Below are positions 8,021-15,490 of a stretch of DNA of 64,000 nt, piece after piece. A model generated the notes under the pieces. That model worked only from the letters and a program-made list of their open reading frames with translations. It was not told where the DNA came from and made no database searches. The translations under genes and the position numbers were made by a program. This DNA comes from JASHPR01 sp963815375 (GTDB lineage: Bacteria; Actinomycetota; Actinomycetes; Streptosporangiales; Streptosporangiaceae), in NCBI GenBank assembly GCA_963815375.1, contig CAWFGX010000004.1:496001-560000 (forward strand), read 5' to 3'. Numbering within the stretch: position 1 is the first letter of the stretch; every line of letters starts with the position of its first letter.

Positions 8021-8039
8021 AAGTCGCTGAGAAAACCTC
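8020..8039 (-). repeat. right terminal inverted repeat
   Basis: It is the exact reverse complement of 4556-4575 and is followed by the ACT target duplication. Its inner base is the last base of the transposase stop codon. Confidence 0.9.
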
Positions 8040-8042
8040 ACT
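8040..8042. repeat. target-site duplication ACT, right copy
   Basis: It matches the ACT at 4553-4555 in the same orientation. Keeping one copy restores the frame of the interrupted kinase gene. Confidence 0.75.
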
Positions 8043-8340
8043 GAACGCTCAGGAGCTCCGACCGCCGCGGTGGGGTCGACCGCTACCCACGGCTGGCCGG
8101 GGCGTTGGCTGGCCAGGATGTTGTCGTAATGCAGGTCGGCCGCCAGTAGCTCGACGGTTCCATGTGCCCGCCACGCCGCCAGCGCGTCCGTCTCTCCCCT
8201 GGCCTGCACTGGCGGGCGAGGTCATCGGCCAGCGACGGCAAGGCCGCGATCCAGGCCTTGCCCTCGGGTGACCCGGCAGCGGCGAGATCGCTGGGAGCTA
8301 GTTGCGGAACGGGAAAGGGAACGCCACGCCGTTCAGCAGA
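8043..8340 (-). pseudogene. N-terminal and catalytic-loop fragment of the same APH(6)-like kinase gene
   Basis: Reading down the minus strand, one frame gives VPFPVPQLAPSDLAAAG and KAWIAALPSLADDLARQ, like the N-terminus of streptomycin/hydroxyurea kinases. A frame change near 8195-8200 leads straight to the catalytic segment: LLAADLHYDNILASQ (Brenner motif D-L-H-x-x-N) and WVAVDPTAAVGAPERS (the DP-x-x-x-VG metal-binding motif). About 120 residues normally present between these parts are missing, so the gene had an internal deletion and a frameshift as well as the insertion. No convincing start codon remains. It follows rbpA closely on the same strand. Confidence 0.75.
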
Positions 8341-8344
8341 GGTG

Positions 8345-8680
8345 TCAGGCGCCCTTGCGGAGCCGGGCCAGGGCCTCGGCCAGGATGGCTGCGCCGTCGG
8401 TGTCGTTACGCCGTTCCTTTACGTAGGCGAGGTGAGTCTTGTACGGCTCGCTGTGCGGCGGCGCTGGCGGGTTGGAGGCGTCCGGCCCGGCGGGGAAGCC
8501 GCACCGCGGACAGTCCCATGCCTCCGGGATCGCGGCATCGCTCGCAAAGCTGGCGATGGTCTCGTGCCGGTTGCTGCACCAGAATGAGACGCGTACCCGC
8601 GGCGCGGCCTCCCCGCGCTCTGCCTCGCCCATGGGCCCTGCGCCGACCCGGCTACCGCGGATGGCGTTGCCACTACTCAC
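8345..8680 (-). CDS. rbpA: RNA polymerase-binding protein RbpA
   Basis: The 111-residue protein fits the actinobacterial RbpA family, which binds the principal sigma factor and RNA polymerase and stabilises the open complex. The core domain is visible as RVSFWCSNRHETIASFASDA followed by PEAWDCPRCGFPAG, a Cys-containing fold that binds zinc in some members. The C-terminal SKTHxxYVxERR-like segment (YKTHLAYVKERRN) is the basic-linker and sigma-interaction region. The N-terminal tail GNAIRGSRVG matches the conserved family start. It is last in the gap-pgk-tpiA-secG-rbpA row, a common actinobacterial order. Confidence 0.95.
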   Translation of the reverse strand: MSSGNAIRGSRVGAGPMGEAERGEAAPRVRVSFWCSNRHETIASFASDAAIPEAWDCPRCGFPAGPDASNPPAPPHSEPYKTHLAYVKERRNDTDGAAILAEALARLRKGA

Positions 8681-8754
8681 TGCTCACCCCTTGCCTTATG
8701 ACCTGCAGAATCCAGGCGTGCGTGGTCAGATTGTCGCTCAGGCCGACGCTGCCG

Positions 8755-8985
8755 TCAGCGATTCAGCAGCAGACCCAGCGCGACGATGCAGACAAACCAC
8801 AGGATCCCGGTAAATATCGTGATGCGATCGAGATTGCGCTCGACAACCGAGGACGAGGCGAGATTCGACGAGACACCGCCGCCGAACAGGTCGGACAGCC
8901 CGCCCCCCTTGCCCTTGTGCAGCAGCACCAGCAGCACCATGAGCAGGCTTGTAACGATCAGGACGATGGAGATTGCGAGAGTCAC
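8755..8985 (-). CDS. secG: preprotein translocase subunit SecG
   Basis: The 76-residue membrane protein has two hydrophobic helices (ISIVLIVTSLLMVLLVLL and IFTGILWFVCIVALGLLL) flanking the conserved SecG loop HKGKGGGLSDLFGGGVSS. SecG sits beside SecYE at the membrane and helps SecA-driven protein export. Its length is normal. It lies between tpiA and rbpA, 30 bp after the tpiA stop, as in other actinobacteria. Confidence 0.96.
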   Translation of the reverse strand: MTLAISIVLIVTSLLMVLLVLLHKGKGGGLSDLFGGGVSSNLASSSVVERNLDRITIFTGILWFVCIVALGLLLNR

Positions 8986-9015
8986 TGCTGCTTGTCGTCC
9001 CTTCGGCCGTTCCGC

Positions 9016-9813
9016 TCACGCGCTGGGGCTCAGCTCACGATACCGGCAGATCCTGGCGAACTCCCGGGCATCGAGGCTGGCACCACCCACGAGGGCGCCG
9101 TCGATGTCCGGCTGCGTCATGATCGCAGGCATGTTGTCGGCCTTGACCGACCCCCCATAAAGAATACGCGCACCTGCCGCCGCTGCATCCCCGTGGACAT
9201 CCAAGACACGCCCGCGAATAGCGGCGCACGCTTCCTGGGCATCCTCTGGAGTGGCCACCTCGCCGGTGCCGATCGCCCACACCGGCTCGTAGGCGATCAC
9301 CATGGCCGTCACCTGCTCACCGGTGATGCCAGCCAGGCCGCCATCGACCTGGGCGAGCGTGTGCGCGATCTGGTCGCCCGCCTGGCGGATCTCCAGCGTC
9401 TCGCCGACGCAGAGTACAGGCGTCATGCCCGACCGAAGCACCGCCTTGAGCTTCGCGTTCACCAGGCTGTCGTCCTCGCCGTGGTACTGCCTCCGCTCGG
9501 AGTGCCCGACAAGGACGTAGGTACAGCCCAGCTTGGCCAGCATCGGCCCGGATACGTCACCGGTGTAGGCGCCCTGGTCGAACGGTGATATGTCCTGCGC
9601 CCCGTAATCCAGCCGCAGCTTGTCGCCTGCCACCAGAGTCTGCACGCTGCGCAGTGCGGTGAACGGCGGCAGCAGGGCGACGTCCGCGGCGTCAAAGTCC
9701 TTGCCGGTCAGCGTGAACGCCAGCTTCTGGGTCAGTGCGATGGCCTCGAGGTGGTTCAGGTTCATCTTCCAGTTGCCGGCGACCAGCGGCTTCCGGTCCC
9801 CCGCCTGGCTCAT
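9016..9813 (-). CDS. tpiA: triosephosphate isomerase
   Basis: The 265-residue enzyme interconverts dihydroxyacetone phosphate and glyceraldehyde 3-phosphate in glycolysis. Visible motifs are the N-terminal GNWKMN with the substrate-binding Lys, YVLVGHSERR with the catalytic His, AYEPVWAIGTG with the catalytic Glu and the flexible loop, and LYGGSVKADN for phosphate binding. Its length is normal. The ATG overlaps the pgk stop by 4 nt, so translation is probably coupled within the gap-pgk-tpiA operon. Confidence 0.98.
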   Translation of the reverse strand: MSQAGDRKPLVAGNWKMNLNHLEAIALTQKLAFTLTGKDFDAADVALLPPFTALRSVQTLVAGDKLRLDYGAQDISPFDQGAYTGDVSGPMLAKLGCTYVLVGHSERRQYHGEDDSLVNAKLKAVLRSGMTPVLCVGETLEIRQAGDQIAHTLAQVDGGLAGITGEQVTAMVIAYEPVWAIGTGEVATPEDAQEACAAIRGRVLDVHGDAAAAGARILYGGSVKADNMPAIMTQPDIDGALVGGASLDAREFARICRYRELSPSA

Positions 9814-11042
9814 CCCGGCGCCGTTATCCCGGCATCCTCGAGCGCCGCCAGCCCGGGCAGCTTCCTGCCCTCCAGATACTCAAGGCTGGCCCCGCCGCCC
9901 GTCGAGATGTGGCCGAAGGAGCGTTCATCAAATCCGAGGGCCCGAACGGCTGCCGCGGAGTCCCCGCCGCCGACGACGGTCAGCCCGCGCACATTGCTGA
10001 TGGCCTCGGCCACCGCGCGGGTGCCCTCGGCGAACGCCGGGAACTCAAATACCCCAACCGGCCCGTTCCAGAAGACGGTCTCCGCGTCCGCGAGCTTCTC
10101 GGCGAACAGCGCCCTGGTTGCCGGGCCCATGTCCAGGCTCTCCCGGTCAGCCGGGAACTCGCCGACCGGCACCACCTCGTGCTTGGCATCGGCCGCGAAG
10201 CCGTCAGCGGCGACCAGGTCGACCGGCAGCACCACCTCGACCCCGCGCTGTGCCGCATCCTCCAGCACCGCCGACACCTGCGGAATCTTGTCGGCCTCCA
10301 GCAGCGAATGACCGACCTCGTATCCCTGAGCCTTGAGGAACGTGTAGGACATCCCGCCGCCGATCAGCAGCCGGTCCACACTGCCGAGCACGTTGGCGAT
10401 CAGGCCCAGCTTGTCCGACGGCTTCGCGCCTCCCAGCACCATCACGTACGGCCGCTGCGGATCCTCGGTGAGCCTCCGCAGCATGGCCACCTCGGCCTCG
10501 ACCAGGTCGCCAGCGGCGTGCGGCAGCAGCAGCGGCAGGTCGTACACGCTGGCGTGCTTGCGGTGCAGCGCGCCGAACCCGTCACCGACATAGAGGCCGT
10601 CCGGCCCAGCGAGCGCGGCGAACCGCTGCGCGAGGCCTGCCCGCTCGGCGTCATCCTTGCTGGTCTCGGCGGGCTCGAAGCGCACGTTCTCCGCCATTCC
10701 GACGTCACCGTCGTTCAGGCTGGCCGCCACCTCAGCCGCGGACGGGCCCGCGACGTCACCCGCGAGCGGGACATCCTGGCCGAGCAGCTCGGCCAGGCGG
10801 GCCGCGACCGGCTGAAGCGACGGGCCTCCCGCCGCCCGCTCGGCGTAGCCTGAGCCGGACGGGCGGCCCAGGTGTGCGAGGACCAGGATCCTCGCACCGC
10901 GCTCGGCCAGCCTGGTAATCGTGGGCAGACTGGCCCTGATCCGGCCGTCATCAGTGATCTGCGTTCCGGCTAGCGGAACGTTCATGTCGGCGCGCAGCAG
11001 AACCGTCCTGCCGCCGACGTCGAGTTCGTCGATGGCCCGCAT
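9810..11042 (-). CDS. pgk: phosphoglycerate kinase
   Basis: The 410-residue enzyme transfers phosphate from 1,3-bisphosphoglycerate to ADP. The N-terminal domain has VLLRADMNVPL and ILVLAHLGRPSG, the substrate-binding signature. The C-terminal domain has VLGGAKPSDKLGLI and the nucleotide-binding TVVGGGDSAAAV. The length is typical. It lies 12 bp downstream of gap and overlaps tpiA by 4 nt. Confidence 0.98.
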   Translation of the reverse strand: MRAIDELDVGGRTVLLRADMNVPLAGTQITDDGRIRASLPTITRLAERGARILVLAHLGRPSGSGYAERAAGGPSLQPVAARLAELLGQDVPLAGDVAGPSAAEVAASLNDGDVGMAENVRFEPAETSKDDAERAGLAQRFAALAGPDGLYVGDGFGALHRKHASVYDLPLLLPHAAGDLVEAEVAMLRRLTEDPQRPYVMVLGGAKPSDKLGLIANVLGSVDRLLIGGGMSYTFLKAQGYEVGHSLLEADKIPQVSAVLEDAAQRGVEVVLPVDLVAADGFAADAKHEVVPVGEFPADRESLDMGPATRALFAEKLADAETVFWNGPVGVFEFPAFAEGTRAVAEAISNVRGLTVVGGGDSAAAVRALGFDERSFGHISTGGGASLEYLEGRKLPGLAALEDAGITAPG

Positions 11043-11054
11043 CGCAGCTGAGCC

Positions 11055-12080
11055 TCAGGCCCTGGCGGGCAGCCGCTCGCCCACCAGCGCAGCCAGGTCG
11101 GCGATCCGGTTCGAGTAGCCCCACTCGTTGTCGTACCAGCCGATGACCTTCACCTGGTCGCCCGAGGCCATCGTGAGCTTGGAGTCGAAGGTGCAGGACC
11201 AGGGCGTCCCGACGATGTCGGAGGAGACGATCGGGTCCGAGGTGTAGCTCAGGTAACCCTTGAGTGAGCCCTCGGCGGCGGCCAGGAACGCGGCGTTGAC
11301 GTCCGCAATGCTCGCCTCCCGCTGCAGCCGGACAACAAGGTCGGTGACCGACCCGTCGATGACTGGCACCCGCATCGACATGCCGTCCAGCTTCCCCTTC
11401 AGCTCGGGCAGCACCAGCGCGGTTGCCTTGGCGGCGCCGGTGCTGGTCGGCACGATGTTCTGCGCGGCGGCCCGGGCCCGGCGAAGGTCCCGGTGCGGGA
11501 AGTCCTGGAGCACCTGGTCGCTGGTGTAGGCGTGCACCGTCGTCATGAACCCCGTGATGATCCCGAAGCTGTCGTGGAGCACCTTGGCCATCGGCGCGAC
11601 GCAGTTCGTGGTGCACGACGCGTTAGAGATGATGTCGTGCTGCTCCGGGTTGTAGGCGTCGTCGTTCACGCCCATCACGATCGTGATGTCCTCGTCGGTG
11701 GCCGGGGCGGAGATGATGACCTTGCGGGCACCGCCGTCAAGGTGCTTGCGGGCGTCGGCCGCCTTGGTGAACCGTCCGGTGGACTCGATCACCACGTCCA
11801 CGCCCAGGTCTCCCCATGGCAGCGCGGCCGGGTCCTTCTCCGCGAGCATCCTGATCACCTGAGAACCCACCCGGATGGTGTCGCCTTCAGCGGTGACCTC
11901 GCTGCCGAGCGGGCCAAGCACGGTGTCGTACTTGAGCAGATGCGCGCACGTCTGGAGATCCCCGAGGTCATTAGCCGCGACGATCTCAATCCCCGCCGCG
12001 CTCGCCGCCCCGGCGTTCACCGCTCGCCAGAAGTTGCGACCGATGCGGCCAAACCCGTTGATCCCCACCCGGACAGTCAC
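11055..12080 (-). CDS. gap: glyceraldehyde-3-phosphate dehydrogenase, type I
   Basis: The 341-residue enzyme carries the N-terminal NAD-binding VRVGINGFGRIGRNFWRA and the catalytic Cys in IISNASCTTNCVAP, with the conserved STGAAKA segment downstream. It oxidises glyceraldehyde 3-phosphate with NAD and phosphate. The GTG at 12080 is chosen because it precedes the conserved Rossmann start by three residues. The upstream extension of the frame is Arg-rich and not conserved. It is first in the glycolytic operon. The ~240 bp upstream should hold its promoter and that of the divergent membrane-protein gene. Confidence 0.97.
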   Translation of the reverse strand: MTVRVGINGFGRIGRNFWRAVNAGAASAAGIEIVAANDLGDLQTCAHLLKYDTVLGPLGSEVTAEGDTIRVGSQVIRMLAEKDPAALPWGDLGVDVVIESTGRFTKAADARKHLDGGARKVIISAPATDEDITIVMGVNDDAYNPEQHDIISNASCTTNCVAPMAKVLHDSFGIITGFMTTVHAYTSDQVLQDFPHRDLRRARAAAQNIVPTSTGAAKATALVLPELKGKLDGMSMRVPVIDGSVTDLVVRLQREASIADVNAAFLAAAEGSLKGYLSYTSDPIVSSDIVGTPWSCTFDSKLTMASGDQVKVIGWYDNEWGYSNRIADLAALVGERLPARA

Positions 12081-12256
12081 GCTGTGCTCTCCTCGTCGTG
12101 TGTTGGCGGCCCGAGCGGGCCGGCAGTCCCGGTCCCGCCCGACCGACGATACACCGAGCGCGAGGGCGGTCGGGCCCGCCGAGTGGGGCCGGTCAGGCCG
12201 CTGCGCGCATCGGAGATGCTTGCCCGCCATAGGGGTGAATGCCGCATCGGCAGGCC

Positions 12257-12285
12257 TTGCCTGGCCTATGATGACTTGCTGATAA
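12257..12285 (+). promoter_or_regulatory. possible sigma-70-type promoter for the repeat-tailed membrane protein
   Basis: TTGCCT at 12257-12262 is followed after 17 bp by TGATAA at 12280-12285, 33 bp before the ATG at 12319. An overlapping TATGAT at 12267 is an alternative -10. The assignment rests on consensus similarity only. Confidence 0.35.
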
Positions 12286-12318
12286 GTAACCCTTTAGGGC
12301 GTTTAGGACTACAAAGCA

Positions 12319-13485
12319 ATGACTTTTGGCGGTGCCTCTCCGTCAGCCGTACCTACAGCCGGGTCTTCCTCGTGGGGGTCATCGGCGGCGCTGGACAGCC
12401 GGGTCATCGGCCGCAGCAGCGTTACGCGGGCCCTGGTCGGCGGCGTCGAGGTCGCCGTGGTCGGCGCGGTTGCCTGGGGCGTGGTCGCGTACCTGACGAA
12501 GCACCAGTACTCGCTGATCGCGCTCGCCGTCGGCATCGGTATCGGGTACATGGTGAGCCGGTACCGCCGCGGGGATCCGGTCGTTGCGGCCGCCGCTGCC
12601 GTGCTGGCACTGGTCGGCTGTGCACTGGGCACCTTCGTCGCACTGGTTTTCGTGGCCTTGCGCACGGACGGGATGGGCCATCTGAACGCGATCGTGCAGG
12701 CCTACCCCGGCAGCGTCGGAACCCTCGGCATCGTGCTCTGGCTGATGGCAGCGGTTGCCGCCTTCACCTACCCGATGGGTGTCCACGCCAGCATCTCCGC
12801 GCAGCGCCCGCAGGACACGCAGGAACCGCAGTTTCCCCCTCGGCCGCCGAGGGCAGGAAGGGCCGCCCCGCGAGGGTTCGGCACACCCCAGGCGCCCTTG
12901 TCGCGCCGGGATGACGGCGCGGGATTCGGCGCGCCCGAGCATGACCTTGCTGCTGCGCAGCCAGCTGCCGGGACCGCCATGTATCTGTGGAAGGCCCGGC
13001 CGGCCATGGCACCGAGCGAGCCTGAATGGACGGTTCAGCCGGTCATGGGACAGGTACAACCGCTGCATCCGGCGGCTCAGCCAGTGATGGGGCAGGCGCC
13101 GCCGCTGCGTCCGCCTGCTCAGTCGGTCAGCGGACAGGCGCCGCCGCTGGGTCCGGCAGTTCAGCCGGTGACGGAGCAGATGCCTGCAGTGCGCTCTGGA
13201 ACTCAGCCGGTAAGCGGGCAGGTGCCGCCGATGGGTCAGGCGGTTCCGCCGGTCGCTGGGCAGATGCCAGCGCTGCGCCCGTCAGCCCAGCCGCAAGGCT
13301 GGGACCTGCAGCCGACGCCAAGGGCGCGGCACCGGGCACCGCAGTCGGCTACTGCTGAGCCGGCGACGGGTCAGTGGGCTGCGGACCAGATGCCAGGCCG
13401 CATTGGCAGAGAGCAGAGTTCTGCACTGCCAAGGCGGCAGCGGTCGGTCGGCAGGCACAGCCGCCCGACGCAAGGCCCGAGCTGA
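12319..13485 (+). CDS. membrane protein with Pro/Gln-rich tandem-repeat tail
   Basis: The protein has 388 residues. Residues about 38-160 contain four hydrophobic segments (for example VEVAVVGAVAWGVVAYLT, IALAVGIGIGYMVS, AAAAAVLALVGCALGTFVAL and TLGIVLWLMAAVAAFTY). From about residue 165 the protein is soluble and disordered, rich in Pro, Gln, Ala and Arg. It includes six tandem copies of a 14-residue unit around QPVxGQxPPLxPxx at residues 240-323. I recognise no family beyond a small multi-pass membrane protein. It stands alone on the plus strand between gap and whiA. Without a clear Shine-Dalgarno sequence (only TTAGGA at about -15), its translation start is less certain. Confidence 0.75.
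   Translation: MTFGGASPSAVPTAGSSSWGSSAALDSRVIGRSSVTRALVGGVEVAVVGAVAWGVVAYLTKHQYSLIALAVGIGIGYMVSRYRRGDPVVAAAAAVLALVGCALGTFVALVFVALRTDGMGHLNAIVQAYPGSVGTLGIVLWLMAAVAAFTYPMGVHASISAQRPQDTQEPQFPPRPPRAGRAAPRGFGTPQAPLSRRDDGAGFGAPEHDLAAAQPAAGTAMYLWKARPAMAPSEPEWTVQPVMGQVQPLHPAAQPVMGQAPPLRPPAQSVSGQAPPLGPAVQPVTEQMPAVRSGTQPVSGQVPPMGQAVPPVAGQMPALRPSAQPQGWDLQPTPRARHRAPQSATAEPATGQWAADQMPGRIGREQSSALPRRQRSVGRHSRPTQGPS
13036..13287 (+). repeat. six 42-bp tandem repeats encoding a 14-residue Pro/Gln unit
   Basis: The copies begin at 13036, 13078, 13120, 13162, 13204 and 13246. Their translations are variants of QPVMGQAPPLRPPA, with the Q-x-V-x-x-Q core conserved. The repeats keep the reading frame and diverge by substitutions, so they are old protein repeats. 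Confidence 0.9.
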
Positions 13486-13511
13486 CCGAAGACCGCGCTG
13501 CTCGCGGGCTC

Positions 13512-14492
13512 TCAGGGCACCAGCATGTCGGGCGTCAGGTGTGCCTCGGTTCCCGGGATCCTGAGTTCGGTCGCACGCCGGTCGGCGAGCGCGAGCAGCC
13601 GGCGGATCCGGCCTGCTATCGCGTCCTTGGTCAGCGGAGGATCGGCGAGCTGCCCAAGTTCCTCCAGGCTGGCCTGGCGGTGCTTGATCCGCAGTTCCCC
13701 CGCCACGATCAGGTGATCCGGGGCGGAGGCGCCCAGGATCTCCAGTGCCCGCTCGACCCTCGCGCCCGCCGCCACCGCAGCCCTCGCACTGCGCCGCAGG
13801 TTGGCATCGTCGAAGTTGGCCAGCCGGTTAGCAGTCGCCCGGACCTCGCGGCGCATCCGCCGGTCCTCCCAGGCAAGAACGCTGTCGTGAGCGCCCAGCC
13901 TGGTCAGCAGCGCGCTGATCGCGTCACCATCCCGGATCACCACCCGGTCCACACCGCGGACCTCCTTGGCCTTGGCCGGGATCTTGAGTCGCCGCGCCGC
14001 CCCTACCATGGCCAGGGCGGCCTCGGGTCCCGGGCAGGTGACCTCCAGGGACATCGACCGGCCAGGCTCGGTCAGGCTGCCGTGAGCCAGGAACGCGCCG
14101 CGCCAGGCGGACTCACAGTCACAGCCGGTGCCTGAGACCACCTGCCGGGGCAGACCGCGCACTGGCCGGCCGTTGCCGTCGACAAGGCCCGTCTGACGGG
14201 CCAGGCTCTCGCCACCGGAGTTCACGCGTACCAGGTACCGGTTGCCCTTGCGCAGGCCGCTGGGGGCGAGCACGACCAGCGCCGAGGAGTGCCCGAAGAT
14301 CTCGGCCAGATCCTTGCGCAGCCTGCGAGCTGCCGCTCCGGTGTCGAGCTCGGCTTCCACGACGATCCGGCCGGCGGCCAGGTGCAGGCCGCCAGCGAAC
14401 CGGAGCAGCGTGGACACTTCAGCCTTCCGGCAGCACGGCTTGACCACCGTGATGCGGCTGAGCTCGTCTTTGACCAGAGCGGTCATGGCCAT
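13512..14492 (-). CDS. whiA: DNA-binding sporulation regulator WhiA
   Basis: The 326-residue protein has the WhiA layout. An N-terminal homing-endonuclease-like (LAGLIDADG) fold includes CCRKAEVSTLLRFAGGLH and CDCESAWRGAFLAHGSL. The C-terminal helix-turn-helix includes ASLEELGQLADPPLTKDAIAGRIRR. WhiA, working with WhiB in Streptomyces, controls the switch from hyphal growth to sporulation septation. It also exists in non-sporulating Gram-positives. The gene overlaps yvcK by 10 bp and ends the uvrC-rapZ-yvcK-whiA operon. Confidence 0.97.
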   Translation of the reverse strand: MAMTALVKDELSRITVVKPCCRKAEVSTLLRFAGGLHLAAGRIVVEAELDTGAAARRLRKDLAEIFGHSSALVVLAPSGLRKGNRYLVRVNSGGESLARQTGLVDGNGRPVRGLPRQVVSGTGCDCESAWRGAFLAHGSLTEPGRSMSLEVTCPGPEAALAMVGAARRLKIPAKAKEVRGVDRVVIRDGDAISALLTRLGAHDSVLAWEDRRMRREVRATANRLANFDDANLRRSARAAVAAGARVERALEILGASAPDHLIVAGELRIKHRQASLEELGQLADPPLTKDAIAGRIRRLLALADRRATELRIPGTEAHLTPDMLVP

Positions 14493-15490
14493 GGGCTACA
14501 GTCCCCCTCGAAGATCTGCGCGAATGCGCCGGCCAGCAGCCGCGGATCGTGCCGCGGTGACCCGTCTGCCCTGGCCAGGTCGGCCAGGACCAGCCTCGCG
14601 CCCAGCAGTGTGGCCGCCTTCTCCAGCTCTGAGACGGCTGCGCTGGCGGCGCCGCGGTCGGCCAGCACCACGTCAACGCTCAGTCCCGGAGCATGATCAG
14701 CCAGCACCTCCAGGTGCGTGTGCGGCGAGAATCCCTCCGTCTCTCCCGGCTGCGGCGCCAGGTTGAGCGCGACCAGCCTGCGCGCCTTCGTGGTGACCAG
14801 GGCCTCGGCCAGCCCAGGCACCAGGAGGTGCGGAAGCACGCTGGTAAACCAGGATCCGGGCCCGAGCACTACCCAGTCCGCGGCGCCGACCGCGGCCACC
14901 GCCTCGGGGCACGCGGGCGGGTCGGCGGGGACCAGCGATACCGACCGTACTCGCCCTGTCGTCGATGCGCAGGCAACCTGGCCGCGGACGGTGCTGATGT
15001 CGTAGGGGTGATCCGGGTCGGCGCCTTCCACTTCGGCGGCGAGATCGAGCGGGACCGACGCCATCGGCAGCACCCGCCCGTGAGCGCCGAGCAGCCGCCC
15101 TACCCAGTCCAGGCCCTGCACCGCGTCCCCCAGCAGCTCCCACAGCGCCACAATCAGCAGGTTGCCGACCGCATGACCGCTCAGTTCGCTGTCCCCGGCA
15201 AAGCGGTGCTGGACAACCCGGCTCCAGGTGGTCCCCCAGGAATCGTCACCGCACAGCGCGGCCAGGGCCATCCTCAGGTCGCCTGGCGGCAGCACCCCGA
15301 ACTGCTGGCGGAGCCTGCCGCTGGAGCCGCCATCGTCGGCCACCGTCACCACCGCTGTCACCTGCCGGGTGACCCGGCGCAGAGCAGACAGCGACGCGAA
15401 CAGGCCGTGCCCGCCGCCGAACGCCACCACCTTCCGGCTGCGCGGGCGTCCTGCGTGGTCTGCCTCAGCTGGTGTCTCGTCGGCCGTCAT
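14483..15490 (-). CDS. yvcK: YvcK/CofD-like gluconeogenesis factor
   Basis: The 335-residue protein of the CofD-like superfamily shows VVAFGGGHGLFASLSALRR at the N-terminus and VTVADDGGSSGRLR, the two diagnostic motifs, then PPGDLRMALAALCGDD and SGHAVGNLLIVALWE. YvcK proteins bind UDP-GlcNAc and affect envelope metabolism and growth on gluconeogenic carbon sources. The ATG at 15490 overlaps the rapZ stop by 4 nt and is preferred to the upstream GTG at 15532, which would sit inside rapZ. Confidence 0.95.
   Translation of the reverse strand: MTADETPAEADHAGRPRSRKVVAFGGGHGLFASLSALRRVTRQVTAVVTVADDGGSSGRLRQQFGVLPPGDLRMALAALCGDDSWGTTWSRVVQHRFAGDSELSGHAVGNLLIVALWELLGDAVQGLDWVGRLLGAHGRVLPMASVPLDLAAEVEGADPDHPYDISTVRGQVACASTTGRVRSVSLVPADPPACPEAVAAVGAADWVVLGPGSWFTSVLPHLLVPGLAEALVTTKARRLVALNLAPQPGETEGFSPHTHLEVLADHAPGLSVDVVLADRGAASAAVSELEKAATLLGARLVLADLARADGSPRHDPRLLAGAFAQIFEGDCSPWP

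Larger units (their letters stand above)
4556..8039 (+). mobile_element. IS5-like element carrying a MerR-ABC transporter cassette
   Basis: The 3,484-bp unit is bounded by 20-bp perfect inverted repeats and a 3-bp ACT target duplication. It holds, in order, a MerR-type regulator, an ABC ATPase, an ABC permease and a frameshifted DDE transposase whose stop codon lies at the inner edge of the right repeat. Removing it with one ACT copy restores the reading frame of the kinase gene it interrupts. That shows the whole unit, cargo included, behaves as one insertion. Simple members of the family are about 0.85-1 kb with the transposase filling the space between the ends, so the ~2.6 kb of cargo is unusual. 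With the visible transposase broken, movement would now need help in trans. Confidence 0.85.

Noticed and set aside
8302..9588. 428-residue plus-strand frame across rbpA, secG and tpiA
   Set aside because: Three well-recognised genes lie on the other strand. The frame is their antisense.
13036..13287. CRISPR-like spacing in the tandem repeat
   Set aside because: The repeat units are contiguous, in-frame and protein-coding with no spacers, so this is a coding tandem repeat.
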